Positions 18,683 through 31,240 of a stretch of DNA of 64,000 nucleotides are shown piece after piece. The DNA comes from Mesostigma viride (taxonomy: Eukaryota > Streptophyta > Mesostigmatophyceae > Mesostigmatales > Mesostigmataceae): the NCBI GenBank assembly GCA_009746045.1, contig RPFO01000774.1, positions 60,001 through 124,000 on the forward strand, given 5' to 3'. A model generated the notes under the pieces. It saw only the letters and a list, made by a program, of their open reading frames with translations. It ran no database searches and was not told the origin of the DNA. The position numbers and the translations under genes were made by a program. Every line of letters starts with the position of its first letter. The first letter of the stretch is position 1.

Positions 18683-19391
18683 ATACATGGCCACAGCTAG
18701 TTCTAGACAATAGTTATAGAGCATATATGATCATAGTTGTATCACATAATAGAGCATAGTTAATTTCCTGCATGTTTCCAACAATTATCGGTATTTGGTC
18801 GTAAAATGGCGTAGACCCAGGCCGCATCAATGAGACATCCATAGGACGTACCGTTGAACGACATCCACTATAGCAAGACATCCATAGGGTATGTTTAAAA
18901 AAAATTCTGTGTACATGTTTTAATGGTGCTTACTCTATTCTGCCTGCCTGCACAGGATACAAGCCCTCCATATTGCAGTCCTGATGCCTGTACATACAGG
19001 TACCAATCGCAATAGGCCCACAAACACAAAAAAGCTCTATGCCACCTACCGTTGGCTGCAGCATCATGACCTACCAAACGGAACATGACGACAAAGTGTG
19101 CCCCGGTATTATAGTGGCAGTATGTACAACAATGTTTACGCAGTCTCTCGCAATAAAGGGGTGGGACCAACCAGGGTTATGTACAACTGTCGTTTGCAAG
19201 AAATGGACAGGCAGGCCAGCCCAGCCAGTGGGATTCTATCATGCTAGCCACCCGGTACCTTCACTGGCTAGCATGATCTGGAAGGTGCCTTAGGACCCTC
19301 CACTGCACCACAGGTAAGGAGAAACAAAATTGTAAGCCGTTGCAGCTGGTCATTGCCCACAAATTCAGAACTGAGAAAATATTTAAGGTCA
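18683..19391. other. Spacer downstream of the histidine kinase gene
   Basis: No gene recognised. It presumably includes the kinase 3'UTR next to 19391. A local inverted pair (TGCTAGCCACCCGG..CTTCACTGGCTAGCA around 19241-19275) forms a possible small hairpin. Confidence 0.4.
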
Positions 19392-22300
19392 CTATGGATC
19401 CTCAATCAGCAGTTCATCATCGTCGTCCATATCACCTCTCCTGTGCGGGCTGTGCTCCGTGCACAGTGAGCTGATCAGCTTGCTGTCTTGTAAGCAGCAG
19501 CGTTTGGCATTCGGCGAAGAGTCTAGGGTTGGGGGCACATGTGTCGCGGCCTTTGGTTGTGAGGAGCAGGCTTCCCTGGCATCCTCCACCACTCCAAAAA
19601 CCTTGGGTGGATTAACCAGCATGCCAGAACTCAGCAGTTCGTCAATCTCGGCGCAAATCAGCGCCTTGGTGATGGGCTTGGGCAGCGCGCCATCCATGCC
19701 GGCCGCGATGTAGCTCTGCCGGTCGGTCTCCATCACGTTGGCAGTGAGGGCCACAATGGGGCGCCTGTAGCCCTTTTCACGCAGCTGGCGCGTTGCGGTG
19801 ATGCCATTACACACGGGCATTTCGATGTCCTGCATTATGAGTGATAGAAAGGCAGGAACCCATACCAGCACAAGACATCGCTCAGCCTGACAATCTCGAC
19901 GGACAGATGCGTGAGACTTGGCTGGTCACCTTTGGGCACTACAGACTGGAACTAAGCACATGGAGCAGGCATACTTATCTGGTAAGAGCGAAGCCGCGGT
20001 GCATTGTCCATCCCCACTAACAATGAAACTATCCCCTCGAGTGCAAACATCTGTCACATCTGGCTAGAAAAGCCCTGTCCCATGACAAAGCAGCCAGCAT
20101 CTTAGGCAAGCACGTACCCGAGGGGACAAGGGAATTTAAGCAAACAAAGAACGCCCGAAGTCCATTCCCGCACGAACACTGACCCCCGCGCTCGCTACCC
20201 CACGCCATCTTGTGCCACGCGTATGGATGGGCTCTTCTTCCCCCCCTTAGCTCCCACGCCATCTTGTGCCCCGCGTATGGATGGGCTCTTCTTCCCCCCC
20301 TTAGCGCCCACGCCATCTTGTGCCCCGCGTATGGATGGGCTCTTCTTCCCCCCCTTAGCGCCCACGCCATCTTGTGCCCCGGGTATGGATGGGCTCTTCT
20401 TCCCCCCCTTAGCGCCCACGCCATCTTGTGCCCCGCGTATGGATGGGCTCTTCTTCCCCCCCTTAGCACCCACGCCATCTTGTGCCCCGCGTATGGATGG
20501 GCTCTTCTTCCCCCCCTTAGCGCCCACGCCATCTTGTGCCCCGCGTATGGATGGGCTCTTCTTCCCCCCCTTAGCACCCACGCCATCTTGGGCTATCCAT
20601 CCCTCGAGATATGCCGAACACCCTGTTCTAATCCTTCAGGGAGCAGGTCCTCGGGCACCATCTCCCACCTGCCCCACTTGCCCCCCTGTCCCCTTACCCC
20701 CCCCCCCTCACCCCCCCTCACCATGAAGATGAGGTGATGTTGCGGCGAGTCGGCGACGCGGTCCATCACGGCCAGGCCGTTGGCGGCGGGGATGGTCTTG
20801 ATGCCGAGCGAGGAGAAAATCTTTTCCAGGATGCGGCGGTTCAGGTTGTTGTCCTGCACAAGGGGGGGCACGCACAGGGAGGGACATGGGGAGATGCGAC
20901 TCAGCAGGGCACAAGAACGTGAGCACATAGGCACACAGCCAGCAAACCCAACACGGCGTGAAGATCATGCCAATACTGGTGCCGTGCATTCCATGGCTTG
21001 AATGCTCTGCAAGCAGGAATGCTATCCTACAAACTCCAATTTCTGGAGCGACACTTAAGCTGGTCTGTGAACGCACCTTAAGTGGAAAAAGAGGTAATGG
21101 GCTCCATGATATTCCTCTAGGGTCTGAGTGGCACTGGGGGGAAACGATGGAGATGAGAAGCCAATTGAGAGAGAACATGGATGATAGCACGGCATGAATC
21201 CCATTAACAGAGGGAGTGCGCCCCGGGCTATAGCGCTAGTGAGTAAGCCATGGGAAAAAAAGTACACGGGGCCCGATTACTGGATTAGTGCTCATGCTGT
21301 AATATTGCAGTAGACGTTGAGAGGGTTGAACATAAATGATACAAACATAGTCTTGCCAAGTAAAATCTCTTTTAAAACATGGAAGTCCGGGGGCTGAGCT
21401 AGCAAACCTGCAATTTCAAGTCAACTATATACTAGTAAAAAGAAGTCCATAGCCACGGCGTGTAGAAGGAAGAATGTGCAGTGTGAAGGCCCAGATATCC
21501 TGACATTTTTCCCTTGCCACGCACCCACGCACCCACGCACCCACGCACCCGCTCGCCCGCCCGCCGCCCGCCCCCGCCGCCCGCCCGCCCGCCCGCCGCG
21601 CCCGCCGCGCCCGCCCGCCCCGCCCGCCCACCCACCCACCCACCCACCCACCTCTGCCAGGATGGCGGTCAGCCCATAGTTGCGTGCCACATCCTTCCCT
21701 CCCCTCAACGCCGCCCCGCCCCCCCCCCCCCGCCCCTTGTCATGCTGGCGCATGGCGGCGGCGTGAGCCTCACGGGCAGCGCCACAGTGAACGTGCTGCC
21801 CTTGCCCTCCTCGCTGGCAACCACCACGTCGCCGCCCATCAGCGCCGCCAGCGTCTTGCTGATCGTGGTGCCCAGGCCTGGGGGCGAAGGAGGAGGCATG
21901 AGTAAATTTGAGAGGTATACACAAATGACAATAAAGAGGGTGAATGTGAGAGGTATACACAAATGACAATAAAGAGGGTGAATGTGAGAGGTATACACAA
22001 ATGACAATAAAGGGGGTGAATGTGAGAGGCAAACACTAATAAGGGCAAATAAGATTCAAACGATAAACGAAACAGCAAAGTTCATGGCAACTGGCAAGAG
22101 GAAAAGACCCATTGAACTTAGTGGGATCCTGTGGGTGTGGAACTATAATGTAACAAGCCAGGGAAGGCCTGTTACATTGTAGTTGTGATATCATCGACCG
22201 ATGAAATTAGTATTCATGGTGGTATTAAATATAAACTACGGACAAGACATGTTCAATCCATTATCACGCTTGCCTTTCAATGACTCGCCCTCGCCCTCCC

Positions 22301-25300
22301 CCTCGCCCTCGCCCTCGCCCTCGCCCTCGCCCTCGCCCTCGCCCTCGCCCTCGCCCTCGCCCTCGCCCTCGCCCTCGCCCTCGCCTCGCCCTCGCCTCGC
22401 CCTCGCCCTCGCCCTCGCCCTCGCCCTCGCCCTCGCCCTCGCCCTCCCTCGCCCTCCCCTCCGCTCGCCCTCCCCCTCCCCCTCCCCTCCCCTCCCCCCC
22501 CTCCCCTCCCCCTCCCCTCCCCCTCCCCTCCCCTCCCCTCCCCTCCCCTCCCCCTCCCCCTCCCCTCCCCTCCCCCTCCCCTCCCCTCCCTCCCCTCCCC
22601 CTCCCCTCCCCCTCCCCTCCCCTCCCCTCCCCTCCCCCTCCCCCTCCCTCCTCCCCTCGCCCTCGCCCTCCCGCTTTCCTTTCCCCTTTCCCTTCCATTT
22701 CCACTTCCGAGTCCAGTTCCAGTCAGTCACTCATGGTCTGCACACTATGAAAACACCGACTGCTCTGCCAGCCCCCATCTAGCTATAGCAAAGCATACAG
22801 TCTGCCACGTACACCCCAATCAGACAAGTCACATCCCGGCCTCCAACTCCGCCATGCCATGCACATGCTGCCAGTTGCGCTGCTGCTGGTGAGTAAGAAC
22901 TGCAGGGTCCGTGAACATTCCACATCAGAATAAACACGGGGAAAGGCCAGAGGTGGGACCTCCTGGAGCACTCGGAAGAGACGTGCCGAGAAGCTTGGTG
23001 TGCCGGTTGACAGCAGATCCCCTCCCTCGTGGAGCACCGCTCCAACTCTACGATTTTTATAAACAAGGCAAATAACAACATGCGCTTCCCACGCCCTCAC
23101 CTGACCCGCCGTACAGGCGTGTGATGGACGCGTCGGCCTGCCGGAAGCGGTCGAACACGTGCGCGACCATGTCCGGGGACATGCCGATGCCAGTGTCAGC
23201 CACACGCAGGTACAGCCGCCAGGGGGGGGGGCGCTGCGCCTCCGGGGCAAGCACGGTGGCACGCGGAGAGGTGGGGTTGCTGGGTAGATCCGCCGCAGCG
23301 TTGGCGTCGCCAGAAGTTTGCGGATCAGGCCCGGCGGGGGTGTCTTGCGTACTCGCGTCGCTGGCCGCAGAGGGCGGCTCCAGCGACGCCACCACGCTCA
23401 CCTTGCCGTTGTTGGTGAACTTGATGGCGTTGCCCACCCTGCGCGGGTGATTGGGAGGGGGGAGGGAATTTGATGCAAGAACAGACAGCAATACCTACCA
23501 TTATTGGCCTCCCATGATCCTCACCCTTTTCCCTCTCACCACTCACCTCTCACTCATCATGCTTGACCCAGCCGCCCCACAAATTTACCTTTCTCACCCA
23601 ACGCCGGCCCAACGCCGGCCCAACGCCGGCCTCTCGGAGCACTTGAAAAATGGACTGCATGTACATCAAGAAAATGCTATGCTAGGGAAGGACAACACAT
23701 AGCACCATAACGTAGGCAAGCCACTCTATGCCTCATATGATGCATCGCTCTATAATATCAGACGAATAGAAGAGTGTGGCCTGCACAACGCACAGGTTGT
23801 AGAGTATCTGCCGCAGCCGTGTGGGGTCGGACAGCACCCAGCAGCGCGGGGGGCATGCGTTGGCCACCTGCGCACGCACGCATGCACGCACATGCACAAG
23901 CGTGGAAGGGGCACCGTAGCGGAGCAAGGGTAGACAGGTGCACCACGTGTGAGGGCGTGGGCAGAGAAAACATGTTGGCCATGTCAAGAGGACACAGCAG
24001 AAGTGTGTGTGCACACGTGCCACGCCATGGAAACACGCAATGCCGGGGGCAAGAAGATACTTCCAACTGGATGCCATCACACGCAACCAGCATGAAGCAC
24101 TAGCGCGTTCGGCGTTCCAGCACACGCAAAACATGGTGGTACCTCCAGCTGGATGCCCTTGTGGCGCGCTCTGTGGTGGAACAGCTCCTCCACCGCGACC
24201 ATCACCTCCCCAAGGTTCACAGGGATGCTCTCCACCTTGAGGCAGCCCTCCTCGATCTTGCTCAGGTCCAGGATGTTGTTCACGGTCGACAGCAGCAGCT
24301 TTGTGCTCTGGACCATCATGCGCGCCAAGTCCCGCTGCTCCGTGTTCAAGGGAGCCTCCATCAGCAGCGTGCCCGCACCCAAGATGCCGACCATGGGCGT
24401 GCGGATCTCATGCGACATGCTGGAAGGACGAGGCAGCACAGAAGGTACATGAAAAGTAGGTACAAGTTGAGGCGGGTAGGAGGCAAGGGAAGGCCGCGCA
24501 AGGGATTTGACCGCTCCTGACGTCGCACTGTATAGGCTAGAGACATCAGGATGTAGCAGGTGCCCATGACAGCAAAGGTAGTTAATATAGACAACAAACC
24601 CTGCTGGCTTGTGTAGTTAGTGTCAGTCTGATGGGACCACGAGGTATCAGGTATGCAAGGGAAGTAAACAAATCCATGCCAACAAAGTACGACCCTCAAA
24701 AGTTCGAGACGAATTTAAACTTATTACTAATACAACATGTAAATAACATTGGTATTCATTCGTAAGAGCCAAACTTTGACACAGCACTATTCATGCGCCT
24801 TGCCGTGCAGGCTTCCTTACGGGAGGGACAGAGGTAGGCCCTAGGGTCCTTTCAACGACTTTGGTTGATAACAGTAAGTGATGACCGCCCTCCTGCCTTG
24901 ACTGATAGGTCTAAGTAGCACACCGTTTTGGTCCATTTGCAATCAATAGGTTGGGTGCGTTTTACATCAATAAGAAGGTAAGCAGCTGCAGCTAAGATGA
25001 AAGCAGAATAGGCTTGTCCAACATTTTATCCATCAAGGGCATGTGCAATATGCACAGGAAATGTAATTCTGATTGCTCAGATGGGAAGAACTGTTTTCAA
25101 GTTTAACGGAACGCTGTTGTGACACTGGAAAAGCTACTTACACATTCAAAACAAATCCATTCCTGGAACTAAGGGCACTAAAAGTGAAACTTGACTAAAT
25201 AACTCAACCTTTTTGTAAAAAAAAAAAAAAAAAAAAAACTTGAATGAAAGGAACGCTACTTTTTACATGAGAAGTTGAAAAACAGCTTCTGTGCTGTATC

Positions 25301-28300
25301 TTACAGCTGCAACAAACTCGCGCAGAAAAACCCAAGTGAATTAAATGCAAAGCTCTGTAACATGTTGAGTTTGCTATTCTTGCAGCTTTTATCAACAGAT
25401 CATTTATTACCTTCCAAAAACAAGTGAACAGCCTGGAAAACAAACCTCAACTTTGTCTTTAGGTTGCTTTTACTTATTTACTTATCATTATTACGGCTAC
25501 TAATATAATATAATAGTTATCTCCAGAAGAAATATTCATGAGTTCTGGTATATTTTTGTGGTTGTTGATGCTTTTATGTAACCTTCTGATGTGTCTAGCT
25601 ACTATTCAAATGCTATAAATACTGCCTTCTGAAATATTTTAAGCCAAACACAAGCTGCACCTCTCTCTTTACATCACTTTTCATAACTATTACTAAACAC
25701 ATTCTCCTACGATGTAGTATGATATCTGATATTATTATAACGATGTTTTAGGATGGCTGTCCCTTTCTGCAAAATTCTTTTCTTGCTATGCACAGATAAC
25801 AAGTCAAGGATTCCAATATATCAGGTTATAACGAAAAAAAAAAAAGAAAAAACATTCCTTTTAATAACAACTTAGGGAATGGCAGACTACTACAGTTTTC
25901 AATGTTAAATTTCCACAACACCTATGTGAGCGTTGCCGAACCACTTGAAGTCCAACAGTAGAACAATGGTGGGTTTTTCTCATATTATAAGAAAGGCATG
26001 GGAATGTATTCAAAATCTTCAAAAGTACGTAATTTGCCAGCACTTACTTTGCCAGGAAAGCACCCTTAGTCTTGACAGCCGCCTGCGCCCCTTCCAGGGC
26101 ATTCTTCAGCTCCGCCTCCAGGTCCTTACACCGGCTGAAGTCTCGAACTATGCCGCATGCGTGCAGCGGCCGATTCTGGTAGCATGACATTTCAAACTTT
26201 GATTCACATCCCATGAGCTCAGGCGAGAAATAACATCTTCTTAAACAGCTTTGCATTTTTTGTTAGCACTGCAACTGCCAGGAGAATTGAAAAAACACAT
26301 TTGTAATGCACAAGACAAGCTGGTGCCGCATACTGCAGTAGCTAGTAGGGCTGGGTCGAATTGGGTTGGGGAGAGGCACGGTGGGGCGGGCACACGGGGG
26401 CCGCGGAGAGATGGAGCAGGCGAGTTCGCAGTGATCCCACCCGGAGCGCCGTTCCACCTCCCTTGGCCGGCTAAATGCGTGGTGGCCACAGAGCCATCGG
26501 GGGCCCTTTGGGGAAGCATTTGAGAAGGGCCATGCATCAGAAGTATATCTGGTACTAGCTGGCATTGCATGCAATCATCTGGTTTAGAGAGCAATAACGC
26601 TTGCTGTCTTAGCGAAACTTCCGTGAAAGGGGGCACACTTAGAGATCAAAATCTGGAGTGTTGAACGCATTTGAGTGCACTACACCTATCTATCCCTATG
26701 CGATTCAGACTCGAGGGGGGGCCTCCTAGATGTACGATCTTCCTCAGTACAGCCCTACCTGCTCGTCCCGTTCCGTGATCTTGGCGGTGGCGAGCACCCA
26801 CATCCAGTGGCCATCCTTGTGGGCAATGCGGTGCATGCTCATGGCGACAGGTGTCCTGCCTTCCCAATGCTCCCCAAACAATTTGATGGCGGCTTCAAAG
26901 TCGTCTGGGTGGATCAGCTGTTGACCGCAGGCAGGGCGTTCAAGGGTGGGGGAGAGCATGCCACACATGAGGCCATGAACAACATGGTAGGCGATGCATA
27001 CCATGAACAGCGAAAGTTGAATTGCAAGCCTGAAGGTGCTGATGTCAGTGTGCACAAGAAAGGTATGATATGTCGCGCTAAGTTGTGTAACCATTGGACA
27101 AACAGTATATGCGTGGCTCAGTGACGCCCATGATGCCATGGTTCATTAATTTCAGTACAGAACACAGATCCAGAATTGGTTATAACCCTCGTCCCTGGAC
27201 AGTACCCTGACTCCCCCCATCGTGTGCCCACCTGCCTGTCTGTGTTTCCCGGAAGGGTGCACTGTGGCCAACACACACTCTCTCATGTGCTATTGGGTGC
27301 TATTGGTTGGGTGAAGAAGAGGAAGAGAGGGGTGGGGGGTGGGGGGAGGGAGGGAGGGAGGGAGGGAGGGAGGGAGGGAGGGAGGGAGGGAGGGAGGGAG
27401 GGAGGGAGGGAGGGAGGGAGGGAGGGAGGGAGGGAGGGAGGGAGGGAGGGAGGGAGGGAGGGAGGGAGGAGGGAGGAGGGAGGGAGGGAGGGAGGGAGGG
27501 AGGGAGGGAGGGAGGGAGGGAGGGAGGGAGGGAGGGAGGGAGGGAGGGAGGGAGGGAGGGAGGGAGGGAGGGAGGGAGGGAGGGAGGGAGGGAGGGAGGG
27601 AGGGAGGGAGGGAGGGAGGGAGGGAGGGAGGGAGGGAGGGAGGGAGGGAGGGAGGGAGGGAGGGAGGGAGGGAGGGAGGGAGGGAGGAGGGAGGGAGGGA
27701 GGGAGGGAGGGAGGGAGGGAGGGAGGAGGGAGGGAGGAGGGAGGGGGGAGGAGGGAGGGGGAGGGAGGGAGGGAGGGAGGGAGGGAGGGGGAGGGAGGGA
27801 GGGAGGGAGGGAGGGAGGGAGGGAGGGAGGGAGGGAGGGAGGGAGGGAGGAGGGAGGGGGGGGAGGGAGGGAGGGAGGGAGGGAGGGAGGGAGGTTAATT
27901 TTTAAATAAATAAATTTGTAAAAGAAAATATTTTTAAATTGATGAGCCACAACTCCTAGATTGCCGTCATGAGCCAACACTTGCAAGGCTTTCAATACCC
28001 ACCGTCATCCACGTGTTCTCGTCAATCTCCAGTTCTCCATCTTCGTAGCCTAGCATCTGGTACCAGTGACGATTCGTCACGGCTTCATATGGCGACAAGT
28101 TATACTCCCAGGTGCCCAACTTCATGGCATCTATAACCTGTTCAAGGCTGTTTACTTTAGAGGCTATCTGTGCTAGCTTCGAAATCGCCGGCTCTGGACT
28201 GTTTCCCAACATTGACAATTTGGATGCATTTACTGCTAGCCCTGATTGACTAGGCGGACGCTGCTCCGCATCAGAACAGGTGGCGAAATCAGGCTGGTGC

Positions 28301-28440
28301 GAGCGTGCGTGAACGAGTTGGCGCGTCGCCTCTTCGAGCTGTCGCTGAAGGTCGGCATTTTCCACACAGGCATTTAAGTGGGCTCCTTCCAGCTCGCAAA
28401 GGCGGGCATTCCAACCGTCCACACCGTCCTCGGTATTCAT
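19392..28440 (-). CDS. Hybrid PAS histidine kinase with receiver domain (9 exons)
   Basis: Two-component sensor that autophosphorylates on His and passes phosphate to its own receiver Asp. Exons (minus): 28440-28003, 26917-26759, 26175-26048, 24419-24143, 23867-23794, 23438-23101, 21877-21774, 20853-20722, 19829-19392. All join in phase to about 695 aa. Order: short coiled N-terminus; PAS/PAC (about 95-225; DAMKLGTWEYN, WMT/LIHPDD, HRIAHKDGHWMWV); HisKA with FLANMSHEIRTPM (His245); ATPase with N box VGNAIKFT (Asn362), G1 ADTGIGM (Asp440), F box VFDRFRQAD, G2 YGGSGLG; receiver with EDNNLNRR-like start, LIFMDIEMP (Asp551), LTAN (Thr579) and LPKP (Lys601). No membrane segment is seen, so it is likely soluble. 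Oddities: a low-complexity insert of about 45 residues between N and G1; the first receiver strand (hydrophobics before DNNLN) is missing from my model, so a small exon between 21772 and 20854 may be unplaced; the phosphoacceptor Asp is the first codon of the last exon. Confidence 0.92.
20205..20592 (+). repeat. 54-bp minisatellite in the last kinase intron
   Basis: About seven units of 54 bp (core GTATGGATGGGCTCTTCTTC then a C run, TTAGCGCCCACGCCATC). The length is a multiple of three and stop-free on several frames, giving 18-residue protein repeats in translation. It lies between the last two kinase exons, which splice without it, so it is non-coding. Confidence 0.93.
21514..22035 (+). repeat. 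Simple repeats around kinase exon 7
   Basis: 21514-21655 is a C-rich compound tract (CACGCACC, CGCCCGCC, CCACCCAC units) just downstream of exon 7 in the intron. 21911-22035 is a 38-bp tandem repeat, about three copies, with core GAGAGGTATACACAAATGAC, on the other side of the exon. Confidence 0.85.
22284..22670 (+). repeat. (CCCTCG)n and (CCCCT)n pyrimidine tract in a kinase intron
   Basis: About 170 bp of CCCTCG units followed by about 220 bp of CCCCT/CCCT units, a nearly pure polypyrimidine strand. It lies in the intron between kinase exons 6 and 7. Such mirror-like tracts can adopt triplex structures. Confidence 0.95.
24420..26047. other. AT-rich kinase intron 3
   Basis: 1.6-kb intron between the exon ending ...FLA and the exon starting NMSHEIRTP. 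Base composition drops to AT-rich, with poly-T and poly-A runs (25217-25239, 25834-25854). No gene or repeat unit is recognised. Confidence 0.7.
27338..27895 (+). repeat. (GGGA)n microsatellite in kinase intron 1
   Basis: About 555 bp of almost uninterrupted GGGA units, with GGA and GGGGGA interruptions from 27465 and mainly after 27680. The long Gly-Arg-Glu-Gly and Leu-Pro-Pro-Ser frames over it are artefacts of the repeat. Confidence 0.97.
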
Positions 28441-28707
28441 GTTGAAAGGACTCTACCTCAATACTGCAGTCTTGAGGAACTCTGTACCCAACCGTCCTTC
28501 CCACAGCTGCTGCCACGCCATCGTCCGCATTTAAAGCACAACATCATGTTAAATGCCAGGTCGCATGTTCGCGCGCTGGTACAACATCGAAGGAGCATAT
28601 GCATACAAAAGCTTAGTACTACGTACTGACGCTGCGTTCTGACTTCTTAACAGGTCCTTCGTGACTAGGCCATGCCGCTGAAACAGCTTGGACACGGCTT
28701 TTACGGT

Positions 28708-28899
28708 CTACGGCTTAGTGCCCGCTGAATTGAGTTGTATTTCCGAGAAGCCGCTCTTTACAAGTTGCTTTGCATAATGTCGCTTTTCCACATGCGTCAT
28801 ATCCGCATTGATATCCGATTTTCCGCGTGCTTCAAGAACGTCCAAGAGCACCGCTGCGGTGCGCGGCGGCTGCGACATGGATACTAATCTGAGATGCAT
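28708..28899 (-). CDS. Small unrecognised open reading frame (63 codons)
   Basis: Encodes a hydrophilic peptide (MHLRLVSMSQPPRTAAVLLD..., ending SGFSEIQLNSAGTKP). An inner Met 8 codons in is an alternative start. It lies upstream of the kinase on the same strand and overlaps a duplicated block, so it could be a short gene, an upstream exon or chance. I do not recognise it. Confidence 0.25.
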   Translation of the reverse strand: MHLRLVSMSQPPRTAAVLLDVLEARGKSDINADMTHVEKRHYAKQLVKSGFSEIQLNSAGTKP

Positions 28900-29040
28900 C
28901 TCTAATCGTCATCTTTAATATGTTTAGATATCCGCATTGATATCCGATTTTCCGCGTGCTTCAAGAACGTCCAAGAGCACCGCTGCGGTGCGCGGCGGCT
29001 ACAGTACATGGATACTGGAATCTGAGATGCATCTCTAATC
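28799..29040 (+). repeat. Tandem duplication of about 129-bp unit
   Basis: 28799-28911 and 28928-29040 are near-identical (ATATCCGCATTGATATCCGA..., through GGTGCGCGGCGGCT, to GAGATGCATCTCTAATC). The two copies differ by small indels near the end. The first copy contains the 5' part of the small minus-strand frame at 28899-28708. Confidence 0.9.
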
Positions 29041-29320
29041 TGACATGCATCTTTTGGGGGGAGTGCAGTGTGTGATGTGGCGACCTTCGCAAGATGCCGT
29101 TGTTGAAATGCTGCAACAACCCGGCGGTGCTGACATCTTATAATAATTACGGCACCCGCGCAACAGGGTTTCGATTAGTGGCGGAATGACGCCAAATGTG
29201 GCGGTGCGGCATCAAATTTGCCGAATGTGGCGGTACCCTGGCGGGCAGTCATCAGTCAGTCAGTCAGTTGTACCCCACGCCTGGCGGTACCACCGTTTTT
29301 TTTTTCGGGAAACCAAGTCA

Positions 29321-29524
29321 GGCGGAGCCAATTTTCGGAAGAACCGGCAGGTTCGCCAGAATTGGCGAAGCTTATAAGGCCGTACACGTGAGAAAACATA
29401 GGAATAGGGGATGAAAATCCGTCAATCCATCCATCCATGCATCCATCCATACATCCATCCATCCACCGAATTTGTCCCGAATTTGCAACCAGAGGGTGAG
29501 GTTCTTCCGAAAATTGGCTCCGCC
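29321..29524. mobile_element. Foldback/MITE-like element with 25-bp perfect inverted ends
   Basis: The 25 bases at 29321-29345 (GGCGGAGCC...GAAGAACC) are exactly complementary to 29500-29524. The 154-bp interior contains a CATC-rich microsatellite and no coding potential. No clear target-site duplication is visible at this boundary, so the true ends may lie a little further out. Confidence 0.65.
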
Positions 29525-30900
29525 GTAGAGTTTCAACGGGCAAGTTGCAAACACGCACGTTACTTGATACGGACCGACCACTAGAGATGAGTGAAATGGG
29601 GAAAGACTAGGTAGTATTGTAGGTACAGCACTGAAATCCTCAATGTAGTCACACTCCGGTGACCCTGTCGACCACCCACAAGACAGTGGCCGTTCCATCG
29701 TTTCCAATTTTTTCCGGTGAAAATGGGTGTTTTTTTTTATTTCCATACTGCCGTATGCCAGTCAACCCGGCAGGTACTGTATGCAACACATAGCCAAACA
29801 CCTAGTTGTGCCTAAATTGGGGTGCCCGTAAGGCGCGCCCCGCCGGCCTCATGCGACCATCATCATTGATGATGGTAGCCATTCACCATTGTACTGAAGA
29901 TATATCCGTCCGTCATCGGCGTCCGTGCATGAGTGTATAAAGACCTTACTACTTCATAGTCCCCATCAATGAGTGCCGCATGGACTCAAGACTTCACCAG
30001 TGGGCTAGGGGCATATGCATCCGCCCTCTGTGTTAATTAGGGCCCGGGTCCCTTGGAAACTTTGTGTTGTTCCGTCGCGGCCAGGAGCCAGTATCATCAT
30101 CGACGCATGATGGCCGGCCACTAGTAGCCAGGTTCCGGCCGAGAGGATATTGGGTTAAGGAGACAACCAGCGCAAGCCAGAAATCGGGAGAATCCGAACC
30201 ATCATGGTAGCTCGAGCCTGCCGTTATCTTGTCCGGCGCGCACGTTCAAGTCGTTCAGCCGGGATGATGATTATGGATGGCGGTGATGGAAATGTGTAGC
30301 CTTGTGCGCATGCACTGAAATTATCAAGGTCGAGACTACAACCAGCGCAGGCCAGAAATCGGGAGAATCCGGACCATGGTAGCTCGAGTCTGCCGTTATC
30401 TTGTCCGCATGTTCGAGTCGTTCAGGATGAGGAATATGATGAATGGTGATGGACTGTGTAGCCGCCTTGTGCATTGAAATTATGGCTGGCTTACGTGTAG
30501 AGCGACGAGATGACCTACTAGAGCGACTAGATGACCTAGCTAGTAAACGGTGGGGCCGGAAACAACTTGCTTGATCGGGGCGTGTGTTTCGAGCCTAACT
30601 CATGCATGGTTCCAAGAGGATACAACTAACCGGCGGACGGACCGCACGGCATCGCTCTAGTCTAGTGTACTCGGCACGTAGCGTGAAGACGGTCTCGTTG
30701 CATGCATACTTGCCAAATGGTGTGGATGAGCATCGTCGTGCGTAGCCATATCCATGCCATCTGCATGGTTGGCTGTGAGCCGGAGGCTCGCGTCCCGTAA
30801 TCCCGTGATGCCGAAAATAACCGTCCTAGATAGTGTGACGGTGGGTGGTGATGATGTAATAGCCATCCACTTTGCCCCGGCCATATACCCAGCAGCTATA
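29525..30900. repeat. Gene-free stretch with an imperfect 178-bp tandem duplication
   Basis: 30159-30325 and 30332-30482 are diverged copies (ACAACCAGCGCA.GCCAG, TCGGGAGAATCC, CTGCCGTTATCTTGTCCG, TGAAATTAT). A 36-bp inverted relative of their start lies at 31935-31970. No gene is recognised; the remainder is unique sequence. Confidence 0.7.
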
Positions 30901-31240
30901 CTACTTCGGCGATACTAGAATATCGCGTAGGTCCGTGCGTCATAGTACTCCTGCGCACTTAGGCCTAGTGGTGAGTCATCTTCTATAGATTCAGCAATAT
31001 CGGACATAATATTGGCGCCCCTCTCCGGTAAAGAGGTTTTTCTCAGTGGGGCTGTTTCGAAACGTTAAGTGAGATGCCTTCGGATCGGGAGACTCACACA
31101 GCCGCGAAATCATGCCACTGAAAGGTCCTATGTTCGATTCCTTGCTGGTAGCTTCTAGGCTTTCTTACTTTCTGTGTTCCGCGGAATCCCAGATTTGGGC
31201 AGCTAGCGTTTTCACGTTTCGGTTTCTTTCTGACGACAAT
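30901..31240 (+). repeat. SINE-like family 2, copy a
   Basis: About 335 bp, closely matching 46382-46712, starting TACTTCGGCGATACTAG and ending TTTCTGACGACAAT. It contains an A-box-like TTAGGCCTAGTGGTGAG and a B-box-like TGTTCGATTCC followed by TTGCTGGTAGCTTC. The two are about 170 bp apart, longer than in a tRNA, so the pol III interpretation is tentative. The minus frame 31585-31094 running over its 3' part has a CLC...ETIEHRFLDC pattern resembling the zinc-knuckle tail of some LINE proteins. Confidence 0.6.

Noticed and set aside
20029-20586. 185-codon minus-strand frame with 18-residue repeats
   Set aside because: 54-bp minisatellite lying between the last two kinase exons; no start context, no non-repeat domain.
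27176-27995. Gly-Arg-Glu-Gly and Pro-Pro-Ser-Leu repeat proteins
   Set aside because: Translation of the (GGGA)n microsatellite inside a kinase intron.
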